DNA of 64,000 nucleotides from Clostridium omnivorum (GTDB lineage: Bacteria; Bacillota; Clostridia; Clostridiales; Clostridiaceae): the NCBI RefSeq assembly GCF_026012015.1, contig NZ_BRXR01000001.1:1-64000 (forward strand), written 5' to 3'. Under the pieces are notes generated by a model. That model was not told the DNA's origin, made no database searches, and saw only the letters and a list, made by a program, of their open reading frames with translations. The stretch's first letter is position 1; every line of letters begins with the position of its first letter. A program made the translations under genes and the position numbers. Positions 36,346 through 45,873 of the stretch are shown here, one piece after another.

Positions 36346-36960
36346 TTAAAAAAAAGGATTGTTCTCCCTTTCATACTTAATAGTGCTTTGTGGTCCATGT
36401 CCAGGATAAACCTTTATGTCATCATTTAAAACCATTAACTTTGATTTTATACTTTCAATAATTGTTTCAAAATTTCCACCCTCAAGATCTGTTCTACCTA
36501 TAGATCTTAAAAATAGAGTATCACCAGTAAAAAGTGAATCATTAACTAGGTAACATACTCCACCTGGGGTATGGCCTGGTGTTTCGATACATTTAATTTC
36601 AGATTCACCTAATTCAAAAATATCATTTTCTTTAACATTTTTATCGAACTCTACTTCTATTCCTTTAAACTTAAGTGGGCCAAACATATAGGCTCCATTT
36701 TTTATTAATTGTTCATCCTGTTTATGAATGTATACTGGAACACTAAATTCTTCTTTTAGCATTCCTACAGCCCCAGTATGATCCATATGACCATGAGTTA
36801 GCAAAATATATTTAACCTTACCTTCTATTGCCTTTACAGCCTTTATAATGTCCTCTCCATCTCCACCTGGATCAATTACTGCAGTTTCCTTGGTGCTCTC
36901 ATCACACATAATATAGCAGTTTGCAGCGTACACTCCAGCTGGAATTCTCTTTATTTCCAT
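36346..36960 (-). CDS. MBL fold metallo-hydrolase (glyoxalase II-like)
   Basis: 204-residue metallo-beta-lactamase-fold protein. The motif THGHMDH near residues 55-61, ETPGHTPGG near 126, SLFTGDTLF near 143 and YPGHGPQST near 188 give the two zinc sites. Size and motifs match the YqgX/YcbL group of small glyoxalase II-like hydrolases. The true substrate is not known. It sits between dtd and hemZ on the same strand, 13 bp after dtd, probably in the relA-dtd unit. Confidence 0.88.
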   Translation of the reverse strand: MEIKRIPAGVYAANCYIMCDESTKETAVIDPGGDGEDIIKAVKAIEGKVKYILLTHGHMDHTGAVGMLKEEFSVPVYIHKQDEQLIKNGAYMFGPLKFKGIEVEFDKNVKENDIFELGESEIKCIETPGHTPGGVCYLVNDSLFTGDTLFLRSIGRTDLEGGNFETIIESIKSKLMVLNDDIKVYPGHGPQSTIKYERENNPFF

Positions 36961-36973
36961 GTAAACACCTCAT

Positions 36974-37423
36974 TTAAAAAACTTTTTTTGAATCAAGCAT
37001 TAGCGTTACAGGACCATCATTTTCTATGGATACACACATATCCGCCCCAAATACCCCAGTTTGAACTCCTGGTATAATATCCTTACATTGAGCTACAAAT
37101 TCGTTATATAAATTTTCAGCTTCTTCTCCTGCTAACGCCTCCATAAAATTAGGTCTGCGTCCTTTTCTACAATCTCCATACAAAGTAAATTGGGAAACCA
37201 AGAGTAGTTCCCCATCTACTTCTAATAAAGATTTATTCATTTTATTATCTTCATCTTCAAAAATCCTTAGATTCAATATTTTGTCCTTTAAAAATTTTAT
37301 ATCTTCTACACTGTCGTTTTTAGAAATACCTATCAGTACATTTAAACCTCTTCCTATAGCACCGACAACTTTTCCATCTATTTCAACCTTGGAGGATTTT
37401 ACTCTCTGTACTACAGCTCTCAT
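36974..37423 (-). CDS. dtd: D-aminoacyl-tRNA deacylase
   Basis: 149-residue DTD, which removes D-amino acids (and glycine) from tRNA. It has the N-terminal [20 protein letters not shown], the catalytic [20 protein letters not shown] near residues 75-95 and [12 protein letters not shown], the cross-subunit GP motif. It lies 14 bp after relA, a conserved pairing in Firmicutes. The RBS is GGAG a few bases before the ATG. Confidence 0.96.
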   Translation of the reverse strand: MRAVVQRVKSSKVEIDGKVVGAIGRGLNVLIGISKNDSVEDIKFLKDKILNLRIFEDEDNKMNKSLLEVDGELLLVSQFTLYGDCRKGRRPNFMEALAGEEAENLYNEFVAQCKDIIPGVQTGVFGADMCVSIENDGPVTLMLDSKKVF

Positions 37424-37437
37424 GTTTCACACTCCTC

Positions 37438-39636
37438 TTAAGATTTGGTTCTATATATCTCCCTAACACCCTTTAATTTTTTTATTTTTCTCATTAGCAT
37501 TCTCAAATGCTCCAAGTCAGGTATTTTAACCTTTAAACTCACTATTGCTGTTCCACCTTTAGCAGATTTTGCATTTACTGCGCAAAGATGAGTTTTTGTT
37601 TCCATAACAAGCTCCACAATTTCTGACAGCAATCCTTCTCTATCATCGGCTTCCACTTGGAGTTCAGTAATATAGTCTGAGCCTTTTGCTATTCCCCAAG
37701 TTGCTTCAACTATTTTACCTTCATCTTCCTTTTTTAAGGCAGCCAAATTCATGCAATCCTCTCTATGAATTGATACTCCTCTTCCCTTAGTAATATAACC
37801 TACAATATCATCACCTGGAACTGGATTACAGCACTTTGCAAACCTTACCAGTAAATTGGTTGTGCCTTTTACAATAATTCCTGGACTTTTAGTTCTAAAT
37901 TTATCTTCTCTTTGATTTGTAATTTTACTGTTATTTTTATTTATTTGCTCTTCCAAGTTTTTTAGATTATTTAAGTCATTTTTATTTGTACCTTTTAAGA
38001 ACTGTTCCTTTAATCTTAAAACAATAGAAGAAGCCATAATATCGCCAAGTGCAACTAGTGCATATATATCTTCTATAGAATTTGAATTATATCTTTTAAG
38101 TAGTTGTTCTAGTGCTTCACCTTTTGCTAATTCTCCAAAATTATATCCCTGCTTTTTAGTCTCCTTTTCAAGCAGTTCTTTGCCCTTTACAATATTTTCT
38201 TCTCTTTTTGCTTTCTTAAACCAAGCTCTTATCTTGGACTTAGCCTGGTTGCTTTTTACAACATTTATCCAATCCATGTTAGGACCTTTTGGCACAGAAG
38301 AAGTCATAACTTCTACAATTTCTCCTGTCTTTAAGTGATAATCCAAAGGTACCATTCTTCCATCCACTTTAGCACCTACACATCTGTTTCCAACATCAGT
38401 ATGAATCCTATATGCGAAATCTATGGGAGTTGCATCATTAGGAAGATTAATTACTGTACCCTTAGGTGTAAATACAAAAACTTCATCAGAAAACAAATCA
38501 ATTTTAAAACCTTCCATGAATTCTTCTGCATCAGAGGTTTCTCCCTGCCATTCTAATATTTCTCTTAGCCATGAAAGTTTAAAATCTAAATTATTTTCTG
38601 AATTTACTGTACCCTCTTTATACTTCCAGTGAGCCGCAATTCCGTATTCAGCTGTTCTATGCATATCAAAGGTTCTTATTTGAATTTCAAAAGGTTTTCC
38701 TTGAGGCCCTATAACTGTAGAATGAAGTGATTGATACATATTAGGCTTAGGCATAGCAACATAATCCTTAAACCTTCCTGGTATTGGCTTATACATTGTA
38801 TGTACTATTCCTAGTGCTGCATAACAGTCCTTTACACTATTTACCAGAATTCTTACAGCTGTCAAATCAAATATTTGGTCTACAGTTTTATTTTTACTAA
38901 CCATCTTTCTATAAATACTATAAAAATGTTTTGGTCTTCCATCAATATCTGATTGAATTCCTGCTTTCAGCAAGCTATCATGCAATTCTTTAGTAATAAG
39001 ATTTATATATTCTTCTCTTTCTACTCTTTTCTCGGATATTTTTTGTACTAAATCATAGTACTCATTTGGATTTGTATATCTAAAAGCTAAATCCTCTAGC
39101 TCCCACTTAATTTTTGATATTCCTAGTCTATGCGCGAGAGGAGCATAAATATCAAAAGTCTCTTTTGCTTTTTCCTTTTGCTTTTCAACAGGCATATATT
39201 TTAGAGTTCTCATGTTATGAAGTCTATCTGCAAGTTTTATAAGAATTACTCTAACATCTTTTGCCATGGCAAGCAGCATTTTTCGAACATTGTCAGCTTG
39301 CTGTTCTTCTTTAGTCTTATATTCAATTTTCCCAAGCTTAGTAACACCTTGAACTAGCTCAGCTACTTCCACATTAAAATTATTTACAAGATCCTCGTAA
39401 GTATAGGTAGTATCCTCAATTACATCATGGAGTAATCCCGCTGCTATAGTATTTGCATCTAAGCCCATATCCGCTAGTATACATGCCACTTCTAATGGGT
39501 GGATTATATATGGCTCACCTGATTCTCTCTTTTGCATATTATGAGCCTCATAAGCGAAATTAAAAGCTTTTTCAACAAATTCTTTATTTATGTTATTATT
39601 GCTTTTATCTATTTTATCCATTAACTTCTCTAGCAT
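37438..39636 (-). CDS. relA: Bifunctional (p)ppGpp synthetase/hydrolase RelA/SpoT
   Basis: 732 residues with the complete long-RSH layout: an HD hydrolase domain at about 25-180 (HPLEVACILADMG, LLHDVIEDTTYTYEDL, HNMRTLKYM), a synthetase domain at about 230-350 (RPKHFYSIYRKM, YAALGIVHTMYKPIPGRFKD), a TGS domain at about 395-455, and a C-terminal ACT domain from about 655. The HD motif is intact, so hydrolysis is expected as well as synthesis. RBS is present before the ATG. A hairpin separates it from apt, and dtd follows. Confidence 0.96.
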   Translation of the reverse strand: MLEKLMDKIDKSNNNINKEFVEKAFNFAYEAHNMQKRESGEPYIIHPLEVACILADMGLDANTIAAGLLHDVIEDTTYTYEDLVNNFNVEVAELVQGVTKLGKIEYKTKEEQQADNVRKMLLAMAKDVRVILIKLADRLHNMRTLKYMPVEKQKEKAKETFDIYAPLAHRLGISKIKWELEDLAFRYTNPNEYYDLVQKISEKRVEREEYINLITKELHDSLLKAGIQSDIDGRPKHFYSIYRKMVSKNKTVDQIFDLTAVRILVNSVKDCYAALGIVHTMYKPIPGRFKDYVAMPKPNMYQSLHSTVIGPQGKPFEIQIRTFDMHRTAEYGIAAHWKYKEGTVNSENNLDFKLSWLREILEWQGETSDAEEFMEGFKIDLFSDEVFVFTPKGTVINLPNDATPIDFAYRIHTDVGNRCVGAKVDGRMVPLDYHLKTGEIVEVMTSSVPKGPNMDWINVVKSNQAKSKIRAWFKKAKREENIVKGKELLEKETKKQGYNFGELAKGEALEQLLKRYNSNSIEDIYALVALGDIMASSIVLRLKEQFLKGTNKNDLNNLKNLEEQINKNNSKITNQREDKFRTKSPGIIVKGTTNLLVRFAKCCNPVPGDDIVGYITKGRGVSIHREDCMNLAALKKEDEGKIVEATWGIAKGSDYITELQVEADDREGLLSEIVELVMETKTHLCAVNAKSAKGGTAIVSLKVKIPDLEHLRMLMRKIKKLKGVREIYRTKS

Positions 39637-39660
39637 TTGGGGTACTCTCCTAAAATCAAA

Positions 39661-39681
39661 GGCTGGTTAATTAAACCAGCC
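39661..39681 (-). terminator. Hairpin between apt and relA
   Basis: Minus strand GGCTGGTT-TAATT-AACCAGCC followed by TTTGATTTT, upstream of the relA start. It is either a weak terminator of apt or an attenuator for relA. Confidence 0.55.
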
Positions 39682-39770
39682 GTTATTTTTTACTCTTATT
39701 ATATAATAATGTGTAGAAATTTGCAATTTAAATTTGACAAACTGCAATTTTCATGCTTCATTTATATTTT

Positions 39771-40289
39771 TTAGATATCATATGTTACAAGTGACATAAC
39801 ATCATAGTTTGTAAGTTTATCTTTTCCATATAAATCAGTTAGTTCAATTACAAAATCGATACTAACTACTTCACCACCAACTTGTTCTACAAGCTTAGCT
39901 ACAGTTGCAATTGTTCCACCAGTAGCAAGAAGGTCATCAACTATTGCTACCCTCTGACCAGGCTTAATGGCATCTTTATGTATTTCTAATATATCACTAC
40001 CATACTCTAAATCATAACTTATAGAAATAGTATCATAAGGCAGTTTTCCTTTTTTTCTAACTGGTACAAAACCAGCCCCTAGGGCATAAGCAACAGGCGC
40101 CCCAAATAAAAAGCCCCTAGCTTCAGGTCCTACTACAACATCTATATCTTTATCTTTAAGGTACTCAACCATTTTATCAACAGTAAATTTTAGTGCATCC
40201 TTATCTTGAAGTAATGTGGTTACATCTTTAAAACTAATGCCTTCCTTTGGAAAATTATCAATTATTCTTATATTATTTTTCAAATCCAA
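39771..40289 (-). CDS. apt: Adenine phosphoribosyltransferase
   Basis: Purine salvage enzyme making AMP from adenine and PRPP; 172 residues. It has [20 protein letters not shown] at the start, [18 protein letters not shown] and the PRPP-binding loop [20 protein letters not shown] near residue 123. It lies between the RecJ-like gene and relA, the common recJ-apt-relA order of Firmicutes. Confidence 0.96.
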   Translation of the reverse strand: MDLKNNIRIIDNFPKEGISFKDVTTLLQDKDALKFTVDKMVEYLKDKDIDVVVGPEARGFLFGAPVAYALGAGFVPVRKKGKLPYDTISISYDLEYGSDILEIHKDAIKPGQRVAIVDDLLATGGTIATVAKLVEQVGGEVVSIDFVIELTDLYGKDKLTNYDVMSLVTYDI

Positions 40290-40474
40290 CTTTATTTCCC
40301 CCTAAATATGGAACTTCGATAACACGAATATTTCCATGTTTTAATTGTTTTTCGTTTTTAGAACATATTTGATAAAACCCATGTTATATGGGCCTCACAA
40401 CAATTTTTTCTATAAAATAACACCTCTATATTATACATTAAATGTTCAGGTATTTTCAAGTTCTAAATCTATTT

Positions 40475-41350
40475 TTAACTTATACTAATTTCCCTAATCC
40501 TTTTTTCTATCTCATTATTCAAATACTTTGCAATTTGCTCAGCTCTATATTTATCAGAGGTCGTAAATAATTCTACAGCAATTCTTGCATTATCAATTCT
40601 GCCTTCTAAAGTTCTAGTTGAACCTATTTTTTTAACAAATTCAAAAATAGCAGTTTCATTTTCTTCATTTAATTTATAAATCTTCTTCCAAGCATTTATA
40701 CCATAATTATTAGTCTTTTTTAGCTGCTTTATTCCTTCCTCAACAATAAATTTATTTTCTCCAATTAAAGGAACTTCTTGTGCAACCGTTCCTAACATAA
40801 CTAAATCTAAATACTTATTTATACTTTTCATTCTATAATAGCTTGCAATTGCCTGCACTAATTTAAAAGCCACACCTGAAGCAGATAAAAATTTAAATTC
40901 ATAATTACAATTTTCCTGTTTTGGATTAATAATTATTTCATCAGTGGTTCCTTTTACTTCATGATAGTCAGTAACAATTACATCTATACCTAAATTATTA
41001 CACATCTTAATCTGAGAAAATGAACTTGAACCACACCCCACAGTAATTAATAATTTTGCGCCTAATGCTTTAATATTGTTTTTCACATCTTCAGAATTTA
41101 TATTAAAATTCGGTGAAATTACATTTGGAACAAAATACTCAACATCAGCATTTAAATATTTAAACACTAATAAAAGTAATGCAATACTTGAAATGCCATC
41201 CAAATCATAATAACCATATATAACAATTTTTTCTCTATTATTAATTGCTCTAACAACTCTATTAAGCGCTGCATCCATTCCTTTTAAAGCAAATGGATTG
41301 AACCTTAACTGCGGCTGAAAATATTGCAATTTTTCCTTACAATTTTCCAT
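40475..41350 (-). CDS. RecJ-like DHH family protein, shortened and lacking key catalytic residues
   Basis: 291 residues matching only the N-terminal DHH part of RecJ; full RecJ proteins are about 550-800 residues. Beginning FNPFALKGMDAALNRVVRAI, it aligns with the RecJ start. Motif I reads YGYYDLDGISS instead of GDYDxDG (Tyr47 for Asp), motif II TVGCGSSS instead of TVDxGISS (Gly105 for Asp), motif III TDYHE instead of TDHHE (Tyr129 for His), and motif IV GTVAQEVPLIGENK instead of GTxADVVPL (Gln191 for Asp). The frame is intact and GGAGG precedes the ATG at 41350. DHHA1 and OB regions are missing. It is probably not a nuclease. Confidence 0.8.
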   Translation of the reverse strand: MENCKEKLQYFQPQLRFNPFALKGMDAALNRVVRAINNREKIVIYGYYDLDGISSIALLLLVFKYLNADVEYFVPNVISPNFNINSEDVKNNIKALGAKLLITVGCGSSSFSQIKMCNNLGIDVIVTDYHEVKGTTDEIIINPKQENCNYEFKFLSASGVAFKLVQAIASYYRMKSINKYLDLVMLGTVAQEVPLIGENKFIVEEGIKQLKKTNNYGINAWKKIYKLNEENETAIFEFVKKIGSTRTLEGRIDNARIAVELFTTSDKYRAEQIAKYLNNEIEKRIREISIS

Positions 41351-41510
41351 AATTAAATCCTCCAAATTTATCGAAAACACCTTTATTATAAATGAAATTG
41401 TCATTTTTGACAAATGTTTTAGATAAATTTTTTAAATAATTAATTTTAGCACTTTAATATATACACAAATTTTAATTAATGGAATATTCTACAAACATAA
41501 TATATATAAA

Positions 41511-41540
41511 AAATTAAAAAAGGAGTGCTGAGCACTCCTT
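41511..41540 (-). terminator. Terminator of the secDF unit
   Basis: Minus strand AAGGAGTGCT-C-AGCACTCCTT followed by TTTTAATTTTT, about 14 bp after the secF stop. Confidence 0.88.
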
Positions 41541-41553
41541 CTATCAAACTAAA

Positions 41554-42438
41554 TTATGCTATTGCTCTTTTTGCTTTAGAGGATCTCTTTTTAAGTAAAA
41601 CCCAAATTGGACTTGCTATGAATATTGAAGAATAACATCCTGATGCAATTCCAATTATAAGTGGGAAAGCAAAATTTCTAACTGAAGGAACAAATATATA
41701 TACTGCAGTTATAGTTATAAGAACTGTAAGAACAGTATTAATAGACCTTGTCATAGTTTGAGTAATACTAGCATTTGCAAGCTCGGTAACATCTTTTCCC
41801 CTAAAGTACTTTTGATTTTCTCTTATTCTATCAAATACAACTATTGTATCATTTATAGAATAACCAATTACAGTAAGCATAGCAGCTATAAATGCTGAAT
41901 CTACAGGAACTTTGTATAGTGCATACACTCCAAGTGTAATAAGTACATCATGCAATAATGCTATGATAGCAGCAAAGCCAAACTTAAATTCAAATCTTAT
42001 TCCAACGTATATAAGCATAGCAACTGTTGCAAGAGCTAAAGCCCAAGAAGCCTTTTGCTTTAATTCATTACCTATAGTACCACCAACGGTGTTCTGATCC
42101 AAAAGTGAACCTTCTTTTAGTGTATATTTAGTTTTAAGATCATTGTACATTGAGGCAACTTCTTCACCAGAAAGCTTATTACTCTTAATTTCATATTCTG
42201 GTGTTGTTTTTCCTTCTGGAATAGCTTTATTTGTAACAGCATCTTTAGCATATTTTAAAACTATTTCATCTGCTTCTGTTTTATTAAAATCTTTTCCCAT
42301 GTCAATTTTTACAACAGTACCACCTGTAAAGTCCAAGCCAAAATTAAGCCCGTTGACAGCTATACCTATAAAGCCAGCAACTATAATTATAATTGAAATG
42401 GCAAACCATATCTTTGTTTTTTCTATAATTTTTAGCAC
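41554..42438 (-). CDS. secF: Protein translocase subunit SecF
   Basis: 294-residue membrane protein with six helices and the periplasmic-type P1 region between helix 1 and 2. NGLNFGLDFTGGTVVKIDM near residue 30 and the RND-type segments FIAAMLTVIGYSINDTIVVF and TQTMTRSINTVLTVLIT are typical. It forms the SecDF complex that uses the ion gradient to help export. I take a GTG start at 42438 because GGGGG lies eight bases upstream and an earlier ATG would overlap secD with no RBS. It is 5 bp after secD. Confidence 0.93.
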   Translation of the reverse strand: MLKIIEKTKIWFAISIIIIVAGFIGIAVNGLNFGLDFTGGTVVKIDMGKDFNKTEADEIVLKYAKDAVTNKAIPEGKTTPEYEIKSNKLSGEEVASMYNDLKTKYTLKEGSLLDQNTVGGTIGNELKQKASWALALATVAMLIYVGIRFEFKFGFAAIIALLHDVLITLGVYALYKVPVDSAFIAAMLTVIGYSINDTIVVFDRIRENQKYFRGKDVTELANASITQTMTRSINTVLTVLITITAVYIFVPSVRNFAFPLIIGIASGCYSSIFIASPIWVLLKKRSSKAKRAIA

Positions 42439-42443
42439 AGTTT

Positions 42444-43706
42444 TTACCCCCTTGTAATTGCGTGTACTCCAAATGTTCCAATAGTCCACTTTTTATCAAA
42501 GAATCCCGCTTTAGCAGCAAGTCTCGTTAAGAATCTTGTTACTGTAATTGCAGTGAACATACTTAAAAGTACACCAATCATTAAAGTAAGGGCAAATCCT
42601 TTAACAGAACCTGATCCAAGAGCGTAAAGAACTATACCAGAAATAATAGTAGTAATATTTGAATCTAGAATGGAGCTTAAAGCTCTATGAAAACCTGCTT
42701 CTATTGCAGCCTTCGGAGTTTTACCTGACTTTAACTCTTCCTTCATTCTCTCAATTATAAGTACATTGGCATCTACTGCCATACCAACTGTCAGTAGGAA
42801 ACCTGCAATACCTGATAGCGTTAAAGTAGCTCCTATTGCTGAAAATACTCCTAATAATAACACTATGTAAAGAAGTAAAGCAATATCTGCTATTAAACCA
42901 GGTATTCTATAATACAATATCATAAATAGGAATACTATTCCTATACCAACTTCACCAGCTAATATACTCTGAGGCATAGCATTGGCACCAAGTGTAGGTC
43001 CAACTACTTTAACTTCAGCAGTTTTAATTGGAAGTGGAAGTGCACCTGACTTAATAATTCCAGCTTGCTTTTTAGCTTCTTGTAAATCTTTAAGTCCTGT
43101 AATTTGAGCTTTTCCACCTGTGATAACACTTTGAACTGTTGGATCATTTATTTTATCTTCATCCATATATATAGCTATCTTTTGTCCTAAAAACTTAGAA
43201 GTAGCTTCTGCAAATTTCTTTGTACCTGCATCAGTTAATTCTAGGTCTACTACATAGCCGCTTGTTTGATCTAAATTAGCAACTGCATTTTTTACATCTG
43301 AACCAGTCAATATTTCTGAATTATCTGGTCCAACAAATCTTAGCTTTCCAGTCTTTCCAACTGAATCAATTACTTCTTTAGTATCAAATTTTCCAGGTAT
43401 ATCAATTCTTATTCTTTTTGTTCCTTCTTTTGAAATTGTTGTCTCGCTTACACCCATTTTATTAACTCTTAAGGAGATAAGCTCGATTGTTCTATCTAGG
43501 TCTTCTGGCTTAACCTTATCAGAAGTTTGAATTTCCTCCAATACAGAAATTCCACCCTGTAAATCCAGTCCTCTATTTATGGTGTTTCCTAAGGATTTGA
43601 TTTGATAATCACCAATAGTCGCTCCCATAGCCCCCAAATATGCTAAAAGACCGATTAAAAAAACACAAACAAAAAATAATACCGCACTTTTTCCTTTTGT
43701 TTTCAT
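42444..43706 (-). CDS. secD: Protein translocase subunit SecD
   Basis: 420 residues with six helices: one N-terminal helix, a large extracytoplasmic domain (GNTINRGLDLQGGISVLEEI near residue 38; KLRFVGPDNSEILTGSDV) and a C-terminal five-helix bundle with VGMAVDANVLIIERMKEEL near residue 308 and IMIGVLLSMFTAITVTRFL-like final segments. RBS GGGGGAG-like sequence precedes the ATG. The order secD-secF is conserved; yajC is nearby but scfA/scfB and a small membrane protein lie between. Confidence 0.95.
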   Translation of the reverse strand: MKTKGKSAVLFFVCVFLIGLLAYLGAMGATIGDYQIKSLGNTINRGLDLQGGISVLEEIQTSDKVKPEDLDRTIELISLRVNKMGVSETTISKEGTKRIRIDIPGKFDTKEVIDSVGKTGKLRFVGPDNSEILTGSDVKNAVANLDQTSGYVVDLELTDAGTKKFAEATSKFLGQKIAIYMDEDKINDPTVQSVITGGKAQITGLKDLQEAKKQAGIIKSGALPLPIKTAEVKVVGPTLGANAMPQSILAGEVGIGIVFLFMILYYRIPGLIADIALLLYIVLLLGVFSAIGATLTLSGIAGFLLTVGMAVDANVLIIERMKEELKSGKTPKAAIEAGFHRALSSILDSNITTIISGIVLYALGSGSVKGFALTLMIGVLLSMFTAITVTRFLTRLAAKAGFFDKKWTIGTFGVHAITRG

Positions 43707-43785
43707 CTTTCTCCCCCTCTGACAGTTTCTTAGAGTTTATTATATTACTATTTAAATAAATAGTCAACTTAAGGTAAATATGTTT

Positions 43786-45147
43786 TTATTTTTCCATTAT
43801 TTTTGATTTTAATGCAATAGAACACTCAATTCTTTTCTTTTGCATTTTACATCCTAGCTCATAAGGCACATGAATATCACCATTAAAATTATAATTATTA
43901 GCCTGGCATCCACCACTACAATAGAATCTTGCCCAGCACTCTCTGCAGGTAGGTTTATTATAAATGTGAGCCTTTTTAAAACTCTTTGAAGTACTTTCAT
44001 CTATTTTAGCTTCAAAGACATCTCCTATTTTGAATTTTTCATTGCCAACAAATTGATGACATGGATATATATCTCCTGTTGGGGTTATAGCAACATATTC
44101 GTGCCCAGCACCACAGCCGGATATTCTCTTATATACACACGGTCCACCTTGAAGATCAATATTGAAGTGATAAAACTTAAATTCTCTTCCTTCTCTATGT
44201 CTCACTAGCATATCTTCGTAAAGCTTATCATATTGCTCAAAAATCTTTGGTAGGTCTTCTTCCCTAAGAGATAACGGATGGTCCTCTGGAAGTACAACAG
44301 GTTCAATAGATATTTCCTTAAATCCAAGGTCCGCAAAATGCTTTACATCTTCAAAAAAGTCAGTATTATTTCTTGTAAAGGTTCCCCTTACATAGTACTG
44401 TTTAGACTTGTCCCTCATTTCTACCATCTTTTGAATATTTGGAAGTATTTTATCGTAGCATCCGCTTCCGTCAAATCTAACTCTAACTTCATCGTTTACT
44501 TCTTTTCTTCCATCTATACTCAATACTATGTTTCCCATATTTTCATCTATATACTTCATTATTTCATCGGTTAATAACGTAGCATTGGTAGTCATAGTAA
44601 ATCTAATAACCTTATTGTGAAGCTTTTGTTGCACTTTTGCATACTCAACAATTTCCTTTATAACATCAAAAGCTAAAAGAGGTTCTCCACCAAATAAATC
44701 TACTTCAATATTTTTTCTAGGTCCAGAAGCATTTATTACAAAATCTATAGCTTTTTTCCCTACTTCTGCAGTCATTATCTCTCTGCAGCCCTTATATTCA
44801 CCTTCATCAGCAAAGCAGTACTTACACTTTAAATTGCAGTCATGAGCTATATTTAAGCATAATGCTTTTATAAAAGATTGGGAATTATCATTTTCAGCTA
44901 TATCTTCATAAAGATCCTTTGAGTAAAGCATTTCCTCTTGTATTAGCTGAAAAAGTTCATCATAAGCTTCCTCAATCTCACTTTTTGCATACTTTGTTGA
45001 AAATTTCTCTATAAGTTCTTCTTTACTTCTTAATCCTTCTTCATCTAATAAGTCATAAACAAGTTCATCAACAATATGAACTCCACCTGAGTTAACGTCT
45101 ATTACATAACGATCATTGCCTTGAATAAATTTATGTATGTTTGCCAA
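43786..45147 (-). CDS. scfB: Thioether cross-link-forming SCIFF peptide maturase (radical SAM, SPASM)
   Basis: Radical SAM enzyme of about 453 residues that installs thioether bonds in the ScfA peptide. An N-terminal peptide-recognition region comes first (residues 1-95). The SAM cluster motif CNLKCKYCFADEGEY is near 107, and C-terminal SPASM cysteines include CGAGHEYVAITPTGDIYPC and CRECWARFYCSGGCQANN. The best start is a TTG at 45147, seven bases after GGAAGGAGA; it then begins ANIHKFIQGNDRYVIDVNSG. It lies about 95 bp downstream of scfA, with a hairpin between. Confidence 0.94.
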   Translation of the reverse strand: MANIHKFIQGNDRYVIDVNSGGVHIVDELVYDLLDEEGLRSKEELIEKFSTKYAKSEIEEAYDELFQLIQEEMLYSKDLYEDIAENDNSQSFIKALCLNIAHDCNLKCKYCFADEGEYKGCREIMTAEVGKKAIDFVINASGPRKNIEVDLFGGEPLLAFDVIKEIVEYAKVQQKLHNKVIRFTMTTNATLLTDEIMKYIDENMGNIVLSIDGRKEVNDEVRVRFDGSGCYDKILPNIQKMVEMRDKSKQYYVRGTFTRNNTDFFEDVKHFADLGFKEISIEPVVLPEDHPLSLREEDLPKIFEQYDKLYEDMLVRHREGREFKFYHFNIDLQGGPCVYKRISGCGAGHEYVAITPTGDIYPCHQFVGNEKFKIGDVFEAKIDESTSKSFKKAHIYNKPTCRECWARFYCSGGCQANNYNFNGDIHVPYELGCKMQKKRIECSIALKSKIMEK

Positions 45148-45208
45148 TTTTATTTCTCCTTCCAAGTATCTCAATATATAAATTTAATTTAGAACTTTAA
45201 TAAATTTA

Positions 45209-45232
45209 AAGCAGTAACATCTGTTACTGCTT
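45209..45232 (-). terminator. Hairpin between scfA and scfB
   Basis: Minus strand AAGCAGTAAC-AGAT-GTTACTGCTT, perfect 10-bp stem followed by TAAATTTATT. It probably allows partial read-through, giving more peptide precursor than maturase. Confidence 0.65.
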
Positions 45233-45242
45233 CTCTGGTATA

Positions 45243-45380
45243 TTAATTTTCACAAGCTAAGTTAGCAACTGTGCAGGAAGTTTTACAAGCAGATTGGCAT
45301 GAGTTAGCACATTCTTTACATCCTGGTTTTTTCAAACTATCTTTTATGTTGCTCTTGTTTACTGTTATAATATGTTTCAT
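45243..45380 (-). CDS. scfA: Six-cysteine peptide SCIFF (RiPP precursor)
   Basis: 45 residues, starting MKHIITVNKSNIKDSLKKPG and continuing with six cysteines at 21, 24, 28, 32, 36 and 43 (CKECANSCQSACKTSC and LACEN). This is the SCIFF family, six cysteines in forty-five residues, a highly conserved clostridial ribosomal peptide. ScfB forms thioether links from the cysteines to nearby residues. The biological role is unknown. GGAGG precedes the ATG. It lies upstream of scfB on the same strand. Too short for ordinary ORF cut-offs. Confidence 0.96.
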   Translation of the reverse strand: MKHIITVNKSNIKDSLKKPGCKECANSCQSACKTSCTVANLACEN

Positions 45381-45449
45381 TATTATTCCTCCATTCGAAA
45401 AAACTTACTTAGTAATTGTACCATAAATTTCTTTTAAAATAAAGTGTTT

Positions 45450-45821
45450 CTAAAGATTAATTCCTAACATACCAGATAAACATCCTACCGCTAGTCCAAG
45501 TAGTGACCTCCATAAATCTCTTATGCTAAGTGCAGCATCTCGTCCAGCTACTAAAGATGCAAGATAAATAATCAATATATATATTAAGGCTACGGATAAA
45601 CCAACTAGCCATCCTTTGTTTCTTATTTTTTTAGTTGCATAAATAGCTCCATAGACTATGCTAGCCATGGTAATAATCAAAATACATAATGAAATTATGT
45701 TTTGATTTAAATTACTAAAGCTACTTATAAGAGCCATTACTACAATTAAAATGGTAGTGATGATACACCCTCTTAAAACACCCCTACCAATGTAAGAATA
45801 GTTTTTCTTAATTCCTTCCAT
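45450..45821 (-). CDS. TIGR04086 family small membrane protein
   Basis: 123-residue protein with four membrane helices (VLRGCIITTILIVVMALISS, IISLCILIITMASIVYGAIY, WLVGLSVALIYILIIYLASL and a C-terminal Gly-rich helix LLGLAVGCLSGMLGINL). Pattern and position beside yajC, scfA and scfB match the family TIGR04086, whose function is not known. GGGAGGTG lies six bases before the ATG at 45821. Confidence 0.8.
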   Translation of the reverse strand: MEGIKKNYSYIGRGVLRGCIITTILIVVMALISSFSNLNQNIISLCILIITMASIVYGAIYATKKIRNKGWLVGLSVALIYILIIYLASLVAGRDAALSIRDLWRSLLGLAVGCLSGMLGINL

Positions 45822-45873
45822 AAAAAACACCTCCCATCTAGTATTATCTATGTAGAAGAGAGGTATTTTATGA

